64,000 bases of DNA from Candidatus Villigracilis affinis (GTDB lineage: Bacteria; Chloroflexota; Anaerolineae; Anaerolineales; Villigracilaceae), in contig JADKEA010000025.1 of NCBI GenBank assembly GCA_016718275.1, forward strand, positions 132,891 through 196,890, in the 5' to 3' direction. The translations under genes and the position numbers were made by a program. The notes below the pieces were generated by a model that made no database searches, was not told the DNA's origin, and saw only the letters and a program-made list of their open reading frames with translations. This document shows, in pieces, positions 50,562 to 58,554 of this stretch (its first letter is position 1; each line of letters starts with the position of its first letter).

Positions 50562-51503
50562 ATGTTGCGCCGATCATTTGCTGTAGTGCTTGCTATTTTC
50601 TTGCTCAGTACCAGCTGGGGACCTGTTCGCGCACAAGATCAAGGTTCAAAGTATTTTAGCGAGACCGGACACAATGTAAAAGGGGAATTTCTGGTCTTCT
50701 ATAACAGCAATCCCAACGCCTTGTTCCTTTATGGTTACCCGATCACCGAAGAATTTGTTGACAAAAGCAACAAGACTGTTCAATATTTCCAGCGCGCCCG
50801 TTTTGAATATGACCCGAATCAACCTGCAGGACAGCGGGTACTACTGACACAACTTGGCCGTCAGACCTTTGTCTCCACCGGGCCGCTGAATGTTGCCAAC
50901 ACGCTGGCATGCCGCACTTATTCTGAAACTGGTTACGCTGTTTGTTTTGCATTTCTTGAATTTTTCGATCAATACGGCGGGGTCACCCAATTTGGGTATC
51001 CCATCTCGGGCTTTGAGTATCACGAGAACAAGATCGTGCAGTATTTCGAAAAAGCCCGCCTGGAGTGGCAGCCTTGGAAGATGGAAGGTCAGCGCGTGGT
51101 GGTTTCAGACCTGGGCCGCATGTATTTCGATACTCTCGGCGAAGACCCTGGCCTGCTCTCCCCCGTCAAGCCGCTGAACAACACCACCCAGGATGTGATC
51201 AGTTTGCAGGTGCGCGCCTTCGTTTGGAAGGCCGTAACCCTCTCCAGCGATTCTCAACTGGTCTTTGTCATCGTACAGGACCAAAACCTGCAGCCCATCG
51301 CAAATGCGACCTGCTCCACCATGGTCCACTGGCCGGATGGCCGCACAGAGACTGTGCCGCTGAACACCAACACGAACGGCGTGGGAATCGTGCCGCTTTC
51401 ATTCGTCAGTCAGCCTTATGGCAGTTTGATCTACACGGACGTAGCATGTTCTTTCGGAAACCTTAGCGGAAAGACCACGACATCCTTCAGGATCTGGTAC
51501 TAA
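50562..51503 (+). CDS. Secreted protein with repeated YF-ETGH/GYPI units and C-terminal beta domain
   Basis: 313 residues with a clear signal peptide (about 1-24, cleavage after VRA). Two repeats of about 70 residues follow, each with S-E-T-G-(H/Y)-x-V, an F-L-x-F-(Y/F) strand, F-G-Y-P-I, V-Q-Y-F-(Q/E)-(R/K)-A-R-x-E and G-Q-R-V: a pattern found in many secreted Chloroflexota proteins of unknown function. The last 100 residues resemble an Ig-like or invasin-type beta sandwich. It is probably exported and perhaps surface-bound. A bidirectional terminator follows. Confidence 0.75.
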   Translation: MLRRSFAVVLAIFLLSTSWGPVRAQDQGSKYFSETGHNVKGEFLVFYNSNPNALFLYGYPITEEFVDKSNKTVQYFQRARFEYDPNQPAGQRVLLTQLGRQTFVSTGPLNVANTLACRTYSETGYAVCFAFLEFFDQYGGVTQFGYPISGFEYHENKIVQYFEKARLEWQPWKMEGQRVVVSDLGRMYFDTLGEDPGLLSPVKPLNNTTQDVISLQVRAFVWKAVTLSSDSQLVFVIVQDQNLQPIANATCSTMVHWPDGRTETVPLNTNTNGVGIVPLSFVSQPYGSLIYTDVACSFGNLSGKTTTSFRIWY

Positions 51504-51524
51504 TCTTTCAAAAATTTGTAACAC

Positions 51525-51560
51525 AAAAAGAAGGCGCTCTAAAAGGAGCGCCTTCTTTTT
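51525..51560. terminator. Bidirectional terminator between convergent genes
   Basis: A perfect 15-bp stem, AAAAAGAAGGCGCTC with its complement, has A and T tracts on both sides, so it works in either direction. Confidence 0.92.
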
Positions 51561-51564
51561 GTTA

Positions 51565-52134
51565 TCAAGGAATGGGTGTTCCCTCAGCGTTGATGGTCAC
51601 AGATTTGACCAAAATAGTATTGCAGCCCATATCCGTCATGAAACCGAGATAACTTCCATCGTTGTCAAAAAGATCGATCTTTAATATTTCCCGCCCGCTG
51701 ATCGTCACATGATTCCATTTGCTGATCTGCGTCAATTGCTCAAATATCTCTGCATTGAGTGGGACGATGTGCAGGAGGTTGATACTCCCGCTTGGCGGCG
51801 CCCCATCCCAGTGATAGAAGAATTTGTGGGCAAACACAGTCGTATCCACTGCCTCTTGTGAGGAAAAATCGCCCGTCGTCACGAGAATATCATGTGACAT
51901 GAAGGGTGCGCCCGAATCGTACCAAAGCGAAACATGGCGGACGACTCCCGTGAATGTGGTGTCTGTGGAATATTCGTAGGTGACATTCCACGTTCGGCTG
52001 TCAGGCATTGAGATATTGGTGTAATCCGGGGAGAAAGTCATTTCTTCAAAGGGCGGCCTCCCTGAAAGATCCACCCCACAGGCTGTGATAAGAAAAATAC
52101 ATAATATAAAAGGCCACATTTTATTCATGGCCAA
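51565..52134 (-). CDS. Lipoprotein of unknown function
   Basis: About 189 residues. The signal peptide ends in LITAC, a good lipobox. The mature part is mainly beta strand, with no recognised family. The start codon lies 1 base after the stop of the sugar transferase gene; an internal ATG two codons on is also possible. It shares an operon with the sugar transferase and may serve polysaccharide export or surface anchoring, which is inference. Confidence 0.7.
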   Translation of the reverse strand: MAMNKMWPFILCIFLITACGVDLSGRPPFEEMTFSPDYTNISMPDSRTWNVTYEYSTDTTFTGVVRHVSLWYDSGAPFMSHDILVTTGDFSSQEAVDTTVFAHKFFYHWDGAPPSGSINLLHIVPLNAEIFEQLTQISKWNHVTISGREILKIDLFDNDGSYLGFMTDMGCNTILVKSVTINAEGTPIP

Positions 52135-52135
52135 G

Positions 52136-52735
52136 TTATTGTTCCCCTTTGAAATACTCCACCGTGGACTGCCCCGCTTGATTGACGCCTTCGCGTAAGA
52201 CCACTTTCGAGACCGTCATAAAGATGATTCGAATATCCAGCCAGAAGGACCAATTATCAACATACCAAACATCCATGCGGAAACGGGATGGCCAGTCAAT
52301 GGCGTTTCGTCCGTTGACTTGTGCCCAGCCTGTCAACCCGGGCATTACATCATGCCGACGCATTTGCTCAGGTGAGTAAAGCGGGAGATAATCCATCAAC
52401 AGCGGGCGCGGACCGACAAAGCTCATCTCGCCGCGCAGAATGTTGAAGAGTTCGGGCAATTCGTCTAGCGAGAGAGAGCGGAGAATCCTGCCAAAGCGTG
52501 TGAGCCGCTCGGCGTCCGGGAGCAGGCTTCCGTCACGGGCGAAGCGGTTCGTCATCGAACGAAATTTATAAATGTGAAATGGACGTCCCTTGTAACCTGG
52601 GCGCTGCTGTGTAAATAAGATCGGCGATCCGATAAAGATGCGGACGAAGATCGCAGTGAGAATCAAAACAGGGGAAAGAATGATGAGGGCAATCAGTGCG
52701 AAGGTTAGATCGAAAATGCGTTTACTCAAAGGCAT
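52136..52735 (-). CDS. Bacterial sugar transferase (polyprenyl-phosphate priming glycosyltransferase)
   Basis: 199 residues: one membrane helix at about 9-34, then the catalytic domain with PILFTQQRPGYKGRPFHIYKFRSM, RFGRILRSLSLDELPELFNILRGEMSFVGPRPLL and the final MPGLTGWAQVNGRNAIDW. This is the short (EpsL/PglC-like) form. It transfers a sugar phosphate to undecaprenyl phosphate, the first step of making an exopolysaccharide or glycan repeat unit. The UDP-ManNAcA genes lie 2 kb upstream. Confidence 0.93.
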   Translation of the reverse strand: MPLSKRIFDLTFALIALIILSPVLILTAIFVRIFIGSPILFTQQRPGYKGRPFHIYKFRSMTNRFARDGSLLPDAERLTRFGRILRSLSLDELPELFNILRGEMSFVGPRPLLMDYLPLYSPEQMRRHDVMPGLTGWAQVNGRNAIDWPSRFRMDVWYVDNWSFWLDIRIIFMTVSKVVLREGVNQAGQSTVEYFKGEQ

Positions 52736-52805
52736 GTTCGTATTATAACCAGACTTTGGAAGTGTCTAAAGTTTATGGTATATTTTGCACAGGAGTACAG
52801 CAGCC

Positions 52806-53483
52806 ATGAATGAGCGAATCCTAATTATCGAAGATGACCAGGCAATTCTCAAACTTTTACAACGAGGCCTGGCTTATGAAGGTTATACCGTGGACACGGC
52901 AACCGATGGGCGCATGGGCTTGATCGCCGCGCGCGACCACACCCCCGATCTGGTCGTTTTGGATTGGATGCTGCCCGGCATGGACGGGCTTGAGGTGTGC
53001 AACCGATTGCGAACGGGTGGTTCGATCCCGATCCTGATGCTGACTGCAAAAGATACAGTGCAGGACCGCATTCAAGGGTTGGATGCGGGCGCAGATGATT
53101 ACATGGTAAAGCCATTTAATCTCGACGAATTGCTGGCGCGTGTGCGCGCCCTTTTGCGCCGAACACAACCCGAGCGAATCCCTGTATTGAAATTTGCAGA
53201 CCTTTCACTTGATACCGGTTCACGACAGGCCGCGCGCGGAACCCGCCTTGTGGCGTTGACCGCGAAAGAATATGAACTGCTTGAATTATTCCTGCGCCAC
53301 CCCAAGCAGGTGCTGACGCGCGAAGTCATTTTTGACCGCGTGTGGGGCTACGATTTCGGCGGCGAGAGTAACGTGCTTGAAGTATATATTCGCTATTTGC
53401 GCCAGAAATTGGAAGGCGAAGGCGAGGCCCGTCTCATCCACACCGTGCGCGGCGTGGGATATGTAATGCGGGAAAATCCGTAA
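52806..53483 (+). CDS. OmpR-family response regulator
   Basis: 225 residues. Receiver with Asp10, Asp11 and the phosphorylation site Asp53 (VLDWMLPGMDG), MLTAKD and KPFNLDEL; DNA-binding domain with LTAKEYELLELFLRHPKQVLTREVIFDRVWGYDF, close to MprA/PrrA-type regulators. The ATG at 52806 is preferred, since the homology begins there; TTG 52785 is an alternative start. AGGAG lies 11 bases upstream, slightly far. Its kinase gene follows beyond a terminator. Confidence 0.93.
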   Translation: MNERILIIEDDQAILKLLQRGLAYEGYTVDTATDGRMGLIAARDHTPDLVVLDWMLPGMDGLEVCNRLRTGGSIPILMLTAKDTVQDRIQGLDAGADDYMVKPFNLDELLARVRALLRRTQPERIPVLKFADLSLDTGSRQAARGTRLVALTAKEYELLELFLRHPKQVLTREVIFDRVWGYDFGGESNVLEVYIRYLRQKLEGEGEARLIHTVRGVGYVMRENP

Positions 53484-53488
53484 CTGAT

Positions 53489-53519
53489 AAGCGGCAGCGT
53501 GACTGCCGCTTCTTTTTTT
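53489..53519 (+). terminator. Terminator between regulator and kinase genes
   Basis: AAGCGGCAG (53489-53497) pairs perfectly with CTGCCGCTT (53503-53511) and is followed by seven Ts. It lies inside a two-component pair, so the kinase depends on readthrough or its own promoter. Confidence 0.9.
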
Positions 53520-53569
53520 CACAGAGAATTTCTCAGGTTATCCTAAACTCGCAGGATTAAACTTTTCCC

Positions 53570-54937
53570 ATGTCATTGCGTCTGCGCCTCACCCTTTTAT
53601 ATTCCACTTTCATGAGCGGCATTCTGCTCATCTTTGGCGCGGCAGTGTACATCCTTGTCAATGTGATCCTGCTCAATCAAGTGGACACCATGCTGGCGGG
53701 CGTAGTGCGCGATATCACGCAGGTGACCAAAGTCAACCCGATGGGCGAACTGAATTTGATCAGTCTGCCCCCGCTCGATATGACTTCGAATGCGTATGTG
53801 CAAGTATGGGGACCCGATAACAAGATCATCGCAACTTCTCCCAGTATCGGCACATTGACCAAACCCCTCGATCCATCTGGACTTGAATCTGAACTTGTCA
53901 TGTACAAAGATTCCTACCTGAATGGAGCCCACCTGCGGGTGTTGAGCGTTCCGCTCAAAGTTGGGGAACGTTTCATTGGCACACTTCAAGTCGGCGCAAG
54001 TTTGAGCGTGGTCGACGCCACGCAGGGCAATCTGCTTTCAATGATGGCGGCGATTTCAGTAGTAGCCGTTTTGCTGGCGGGGTTTGGCTCGTGGGTAATT
54101 CTGGGACGCGCCCTCTCCCCTCTCGAAGCCATCACCGAAACCGTCGATCAGATCAACCGTGCCGACGATCTATCGCGGCGCATTCCGTCACAGGAACGCT
54201 CCGAAGATGAGATCGGCGAACTGATCACTTCGTTCAATCAAACACTCGAACGTTTGGAATCGCTTTTCACTTCGCAGCAAAGATTCCTCGCCGATGTGAG
54301 TCACGAACTGCGCACGCCGCTCACCGTCATCAAAGGCAATGTGGATCTGATGCGCCACTTCAAACAGGTGGATGAAGAATCTCTCACCAGTATCGATCAG
54401 GAAGCGGGCAGGCTCACGCGCCTCGTCGGTGGTCTGCTCATGCTTGCGCAAGCTGAATCGGGAAAACTCACGCTTATACTGAAACCCGTCGAACTCGATC
54501 TTTTGCTCACCGAAGTTTTCACTGAAATGTGCGTGCTGGCTGGAAGCAAAGTGCATGTCCACCTCAACGAGATCGATCAGGTGATGGTCAACGGTGACCG
54601 TGACCGCTTGAAACAGGTGTTGTTGAATTTAGTCGCGAATGCGATTCAGTATACGCCGCAGGGCGGGGACGTTTTCCTCAGCATGAAGAAGATCGGCGAC
54701 CAGGCGCGCCTCATCATACGGGACACAGGCCCGGGCATCCCAGCAGAGGATCTGCCCCATATCTTTGATCGTTTCTACCGTGCCGAAAAATCGCGCACTC
54801 GTTCCACTTCCAGCGGATTTGGGCTGGGCTTGTCCATTGCGCAATGGATCGTGGAAAATCACGGCGGACAGATCAAGGTTGAATCAAAAGAAGGCAAGGG
54901 AACAACGTTTGTAATCTGGTTGGGGGTTGTAAAATAG
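53570..54937 (+). CDS. Sensor histidine kinase
   Basis: 455 residues: membrane helices at about 10-32 and 160-182, a short extracytoplasmic domain between, HAMP (ALSPLEAITETVDQINRADDL), H-box DVSHELRTPLTVIKG, N-box LNLVANAIQYTP, G1 IRDTGPGIP, F-box IFDRFYRAEKSRTR and G2 GFGLGLSIAQWIVE. It pairs with the preceding response regulator. The stimulus is unknown. Confidence 0.93.
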   Translation: MSLRLRLTLLYSTFMSGILLIFGAAVYILVNVILLNQVDTMLAGVVRDITQVTKVNPMGELNLISLPPLDMTSNAYVQVWGPDNKIIATSPSIGTLTKPLDPSGLESELVMYKDSYLNGAHLRVLSVPLKVGERFIGTLQVGASLSVVDATQGNLLSMMAAISVVAVLLAGFGSWVILGRALSPLEAITETVDQINRADDLSRRIPSQERSEDEIGELITSFNQTLERLESLFTSQQRFLADVSHELRTPLTVIKGNVDLMRHFKQVDEESLTSIDQEAGRLTRLVGGLLMLAQAESGKLTLILKPVELDLLLTEVFTEMCVLAGSKVHVHLNEIDQVMVNGDRDRLKQVLLNLVANAIQYTPQGGDVFLSMKKIGDQARLIIRDTGPGIPAEDLPHIFDRFYRAEKSRTRSTSSGFGLGLSIAQWIVENHGGQIKVESKEGKGTTFVIWLGVVK

Positions 54938-54962
54938 TTGGGTAGTTTGATAGTTGGGGGAA

Positions 54963-55652
54963 TTAAGGCAACCCGAGTCTCTCGTGCGCCTGACGGCATA
55001 GACTCGCTCCATATTTCTCATACCATTCAGTGACAGCATTGCTCACGGAAAGTCCATTGCGTGCATCTTGATAGATGGGAACGCCATATTGAATGTATCT
55101 TTTCGTTTGAGCGGACCAGGCCCACTCGGCGCGGCTGATGATACCGATACCGCCGTTATAACCTGCCATTGCAAGACGAGCGTCTCCCCCGCCAGCATTG
55201 AGCGACCTGAGAAGATAGTCCAGCCCGCGGGCGGCATTAGTATCGGGGTCGTATGGATTATCCGCGGCGTAAAAGTGAAACGGCATCACTTGAAAGAGTC
55301 CCATGGCCCCGGCGCTGGATCTTGCGCGAGGGTCTCCACAGGATTCGATCTGCATGATGGTGGCAGCCAGATTCGGGTCCAGTTGCGAAGCGGCCGCCCA
55401 TTGGATGATGTTTCCTGCCCAATACTGAATCTCAGGCGTGAAGATGGGAGAAATGCCGGTTGATGCGGCAGGCGGCATTTCCGAATTTACAGATGGAGCG
55501 GGATTCGTTTTCAGGGCAAGCGAAGCCAGCAAGTAACTGATGAGGATGACTGAAAGCGGAACGATGGTAAAACCAGACAAACAGCCGCTCCCTTGTTCCT
55601 GCGGGGACGCGGCTGTTTGCCGATCATTTTGTGATGTGCGAGCGCGGGGCAT
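54963..55652 (-). CDS. Lytic transglycosylase (SLT/GEWL-like)
   Basis: 229 residues. One membrane helix at about 30-50 anchors the protein; the SLT domain follows with the catalytic Glu in IMQIESCGDPRARSSAGAMGLFQVMPFH, then AARGLDYLLRS and AMAGYNGG. It cleaves the glycan strands of peptidoglycan with 1,6-anhydro products. The start at 55652 is chosen over a longer frame to 55679. Its N-terminus is basic and Gln-rich. Confidence 0.88.
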   Translation of the reverse strand: MPRARTSQNDRQTAASPQEQGSGCLSGFTIVPLSVILISYLLASLALKTNPAPSVNSEMPPAASTGISPIFTPEIQYWAGNIIQWAAASQLDPNLAATIMQIESCGDPRARSSAGAMGLFQVMPFHFYAADNPYDPDTNAARGLDYLLRSLNAGGGDARLAMAGYNGGIGIISRAEWAWSAQTKRYIQYGVPIYQDARNGLSVSNAVTEWYEKYGASLCRQAHERLGLP

Positions 55653-55714
55653 AACTATATTCTCTTTTCTGGGTCTCAAGGACCCGTGCTCGAAAATTTA
55701 TTTATTTGGTTGTG

Positions 55715-56038
55715 TCATTTCGGCGGAAGCGTTGCAACAAACTCCATGGCGGTTGATATCCATTTTTCAAGCGATTGTTTTGTGCCACAGCCTTCCTGCG
55801 AAACCATGACCCACCCTGTCATTGGTTTGCCTGTGATATCGAAAGGTCTGGCGCCCTTCTTTTTCAATGCGGTGGCATACTGTTCCGCTCCCACGCGGAC
55901 GATCAAATATTCTTGATAAACACCGACTGCCATATTGCCATCCACAATGAAGCCGATGCCGCCGAACATTCTTTTCTCCAATGCGATCGGCAGAAGTATT
56001 TTTCTGATGCGGTCCGCTAATACTTCATCGTAGGACAT
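55715..56038 (-). CDS. TfoX N-terminal domain protein
   Basis: 107 residues. RMFGGIGFIVDGNMAVGVYQEYLIVRVG is the core of the TfoX/Sxy N-terminal family, and FDITGKPMTGWVMV completes it. The full TfoX protein regulates competence in Haemophilus; stand-alone N-terminal domain proteins like this are common and uncharacterised. The start is 7 bases after the stop of the membrane-protein gene upstream, so they are co-transcribed. Confidence 0.88.
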   Translation of the reverse strand: MSYDEVLADRIRKILLPIALEKRMFGGIGFIVDGNMAVGVYQEYLIVRVGAEQYATALKKKGARPFDITGKPMTGWVMVSQEGCGTKQSLEKWISTAMEFVATLPPK

Positions 56039-56045
56039 GACTCAA

Positions 56046-56909
56046 TTAGGCGTCGTAGTGACGGGTGGAGCTCTCTGAATTGCGGGCTTCGTATGAAATA
56101 GGATGATACGTGGGCTCGGGCGGGATAAACGAAGTCTGCGTGGAATTGACCGTTGGTTTGGGTGCGGGACGGAAGTTTGTTGTACTTGGGCTGTTCGCCG
56201 GGCGGGCAATTTGAGAGGCTGGCCGCAAAACAGGCTGGTTCACAGGCTGGTTGTAGGATGAACGCTGCGGCTGTGAGTTTTGCTGGTAGGCTGGGCGCGG
56301 CTGGGGGTTGTTGTAATTAGTGCGCTGGGTTTGCGGTTGGGATTGATATTGCGGCTTATATTGAGCAGGCTGCTGCTCGGCGGTGGTAAACAGGCGGTCA
56401 CCAGCAAGGGAGAATGTGCCGATGATCAGCAAACGCACCAGCCAGACCATGACAGCTACAAAAATGGGAACCACTTTGGCAAGCTGTTCAGGGCTGAGTA
56501 CCGCGCTGGACTGCAGGTTGGTGTTCTTTGCCACTGCAACGGATACGCCCCACCAGGTCAGGGTAGCGTTGAAACCTGCGGCTAGCAACCATGCGCCAAA
56601 GAGATAATAAACTTCAGCGGGTTCATCACGTCCCTGCTCGGGGGTGAAGATGCGGGCAATGCCTGCAAAATCGATGCCGCAGAAGGCTACAGCGAGGATG
56701 GTTGCCCAGCGAAAGCCAGCGAAGGTAAGGTCACCGAGCATGTCGCGCAGAGCGAATTGGGTGGTGCTGAAGTTGAATACTTCAAAAGCCAGCAATGCGC
56801 CGATGATCATCATCCCCCAGGCGGCGCCACGGTTGAATTTTCGGTTGCGAATAAAATTGTTCCAGATGGTTTTCAAGCCATCGCCGAGATTGCGTTGATA
56901 AGTTGCCAT
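56046..56909 (-). CDS. Four-helix membrane protein with Gln/Asn/Pro-rich tail
   Basis: 287 residues from the ATG ending at 56909, which has GGAGG in the right place. Hydrophobic segments lie around residues 33-52, 68-85, 106-125 and 148-170; the last 100 residues are low-complexity (Q, N, P, S, Y) and end in a SSTRHYDA tail. No family recognised. Its promoter is a perfect TTGACA-N17-TAAAAT with a LexA-like GAAC-N4-GTTC palindrome in the spacer. The TfoX-domain gene follows 7 bases later. Confidence 0.75.
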   Translation of the reverse strand: MATYQRNLGDGLKTIWNNFIRNRKFNRGAAWGMMIIGALLAFEVFNFSTTQFALRDMLGDLTFAGFRWATILAVAFCGIDFAGIARIFTPEQGRDEPAEVYYLFGAWLLAAGFNATLTWWGVSVAVAKNTNLQSSAVLSPEQLAKVVPIFVAVMVWLVRLLIIGTFSLAGDRLFTTAEQQPAQYKPQYQSQPQTQRTNYNNPQPRPAYQQNSQPQRSSYNQPVNQPVLRPASQIARPANSPSTTNFRPAPKPTVNSTQTSFIPPEPTYHPISYEARNSESSTRHYDA

Positions 56910-56938
56910 TTCGACCTCCATTTGGTTAGGTAGGCCGA

Positions 56939-56967
56939 ATTTTAGAACACATGTTCTAGGCTGTCAA
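56939..56967 (-). promoter_or_regulatory. Promoter with LexA/DinR-like palindrome
   Basis: On the minus strand TTGACA (56962-56967), a 17-base spacer and TAAAAT (56939-56944). The spacer holds TAGAACATGTGTTCTA (56943-56958), with perfect 7-base arms and the GAAC-N4-GTTC core of Gram-positive-type LexA boxes. A repressor there would block polymerase. Confidence 0.75.
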
Positions 56968-56975
56968 GGGATTTA

Positions 56976-57506
56976 TTAACGAAGATTTGGCAGATATTTC
57001 TCGTTCATACTGGCCATGTGATGTTCCACGTGGCCGACGAGCATGTAGACTAAGGCCTTCGCGCTGATGACCGCCCCGCTGGCGGTGCCGATGCGGTTTA
57101 GCGCCTCTTCGCTCATATGGCTGATCGCAAGGATGTTGCCACGGCGCAGGAATTCGAATTCAATTAGCAAGTCAACCAGCGGAAGCTCATCCGCGCCAGA
57201 TTCGCGGACGTAGTCATCCTGCTCGAAGCCGGGCAGGGGCGTCTGGTCGTTGCGAGAGATGCACAGCAAACGGTAGGAGAAGACGCGCTCGACATCTATC
57301 AGATGGCTGACGATCTCTTTGATGGACCATTCCGCAGGTCCAGTGCGGAAGCGGGCTTGTTCGTCGGAAAGATCCCCAAGTGCGGCATTAAGCTCATTGA
57401 TCTGGATAGGCAGGGCGGCAATGACATCCCCACGCTCTGTGGCTCGTTGGATATAGTCTGAATAAAAAGAAGCGTACTCTTCGGGAGTTGGGGGTGTGAG
57501 CATCAT
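56976..57506 (-). CDS. DinB-family protein
   Basis: 176 residues from the ATG ending at 57506, which has AGGAGATCAA upstream; a longer frame to 57548 lacks this. SIKEIVSHLIDVERVFSYRLL holds the first metal-ligand His, and GHVEHHMASM the other two, fitting the DinB_2 four-helix bundle. Members are metal-dependent thiol transferases or hydrolases, often of unknown substrate. It ends 9 bases before the -35 box of the LexA-like promoter. Confidence 0.88.
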   Translation of the reverse strand: MMLTPPTPEEYASFYSDYIQRATERGDVIAALPIQINELNAALGDLSDEQARFRTGPAEWSIKEIVSHLIDVERVFSYRLLCISRNDQTPLPGFEQDDYVRESGADELPLVDLLIEFEFLRRGNILAISHMSEEALNRIGTASGAVISAKALVYMLVGHVEHHMASMNEKYLPNLR

Positions 57507-57569
57507 TTGATCTCCTGCAGGCAAGAAATATTTTACTTCCTGTTCCATTTGAGGGGAATTATCTTACCT

Positions 57570-58409
57570 CTAATGGCCATTAGTTGCAAAAATAAATTTT
57601 CGAATCCTGTCAAACTCTGCCAATGCATCATGTTTTTGCTGATCTCTAACTTCTGGATAAAACAGAGACCAGCCCTCATTATCTGCCAGCATCATGACTT
57701 TTAGAAGCGGGAACAGGGTTGGGTCAATAAACTCCTTCGCCTCGGCATCCGTTAAAGGTGATGGGGTGGGGTAGTTTTTATCAACGGCAAGCGAGATATG
57801 TAACAGGGCAGTTTTTACGATCAGTGTGGCAGGGGTGTTTTCTCCAAATAATTCTTCGATCTCAGAAAGGATTCTGGGAAGTTTCTGATTATCGGGTTTG
57901 GGCCACTGTTCACCAGCAAGCTGCAAGAAAGCCTGGCGGGTATATTCGCTCCACGGTTCGATCAATTCGGGGTATTTACTGGTGATGGAGAAACCAATGC
58001 CCGGCAATGTATTAGCGGCAATGACCGCTGAATTGAAGGCATGCATCGTATCCCTGCGCCCGCGAAGGTGGGCTTTATCGATATCGTGGAACAGGATGAT
58101 CCATTTCGCGATCTGCTTTTGTTCCAGAGATAATGCTTGAAATTCGGGCAGCATGTACATTCCCAGAAATACGCATATCACATGGGTAAGTGTGATGCCC
58201 TCTGAATAGGAGGCCATCTTTTTCCAACCGGGAGCCGTTGCCTCGACATTATCCATGACTTCACTAGTGAAGAATGACTTCACTCTTGCATCCAGTTCAT
58301 CCCAGGAATTAAGTTCTCCTGTGTTGTACGTCCTGACCAGATCAAGAATGAAATGATCCAGGAAGGGAAAGCATTCATCGAAATAAGGAAATTCCTGCTT
58401 GAAACTCAT
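57570..58409 (-). CDS. HD-domain-like protein of unknown function
   Basis: 279 residues, soluble and mostly helical. The motifs GITLTHVICVFLGMYM, IILFHDIDKAHLRGRRDTMHAF, TALLHISL and MLADNEGW follow the H...HD...H...D order of HD phosphohydrolases, so a metal-dependent phosphatase or nucleotidase is likely. The precise family is not recognised. It starts at 58409, divergent from the M14-family gene. Confidence 0.65.
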   Translation of the reverse strand: MSFKQEFPYFDECFPFLDHFILDLVRTYNTGELNSWDELDARVKSFFTSEVMDNVEATAPGWKKMASYSEGITLTHVICVFLGMYMLPEFQALSLEQKQIAKWIILFHDIDKAHLRGRRDTMHAFNSAVIAANTLPGIGFSITSKYPELIEPWSEYTRQAFLQLAGEQWPKPDNQKLPRILSEIEELFGENTPATLIVKTALLHISLAVDKNYPTPSPLTDAEAKEFIDPTLFPLLKVMMLADNEGWSLFYPEVRDQQKHDALAEFDRIRKFIFATNGH

Positions 58410-58462
58410 AGCTCACCTCGAAAATAGTGATTTCCTGCACCAAGCCACACAGACAGGGCGTT

Positions 58463-58481
58463 CCCATTATTTTATAATGGG
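58463..58481. promoter_or_regulatory. Palindrome CCCATTAT-TTT-ATAATGGG with TATAAT
   Basis: Perfect 8-bp arms in the region between two divergent genes. The right arm includes a TATAAT (58473-58478), so it may be an operator over a plus-strand promoter for the gene at 58555. Confidence 0.45.
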
Positions 58482-58554
58482 GCAACGATCAAATTATACA
58501 ACTTTCGGTTTATACTCACACTTCTCAAAAAAATCATCATAAAGGATTAAGTCA

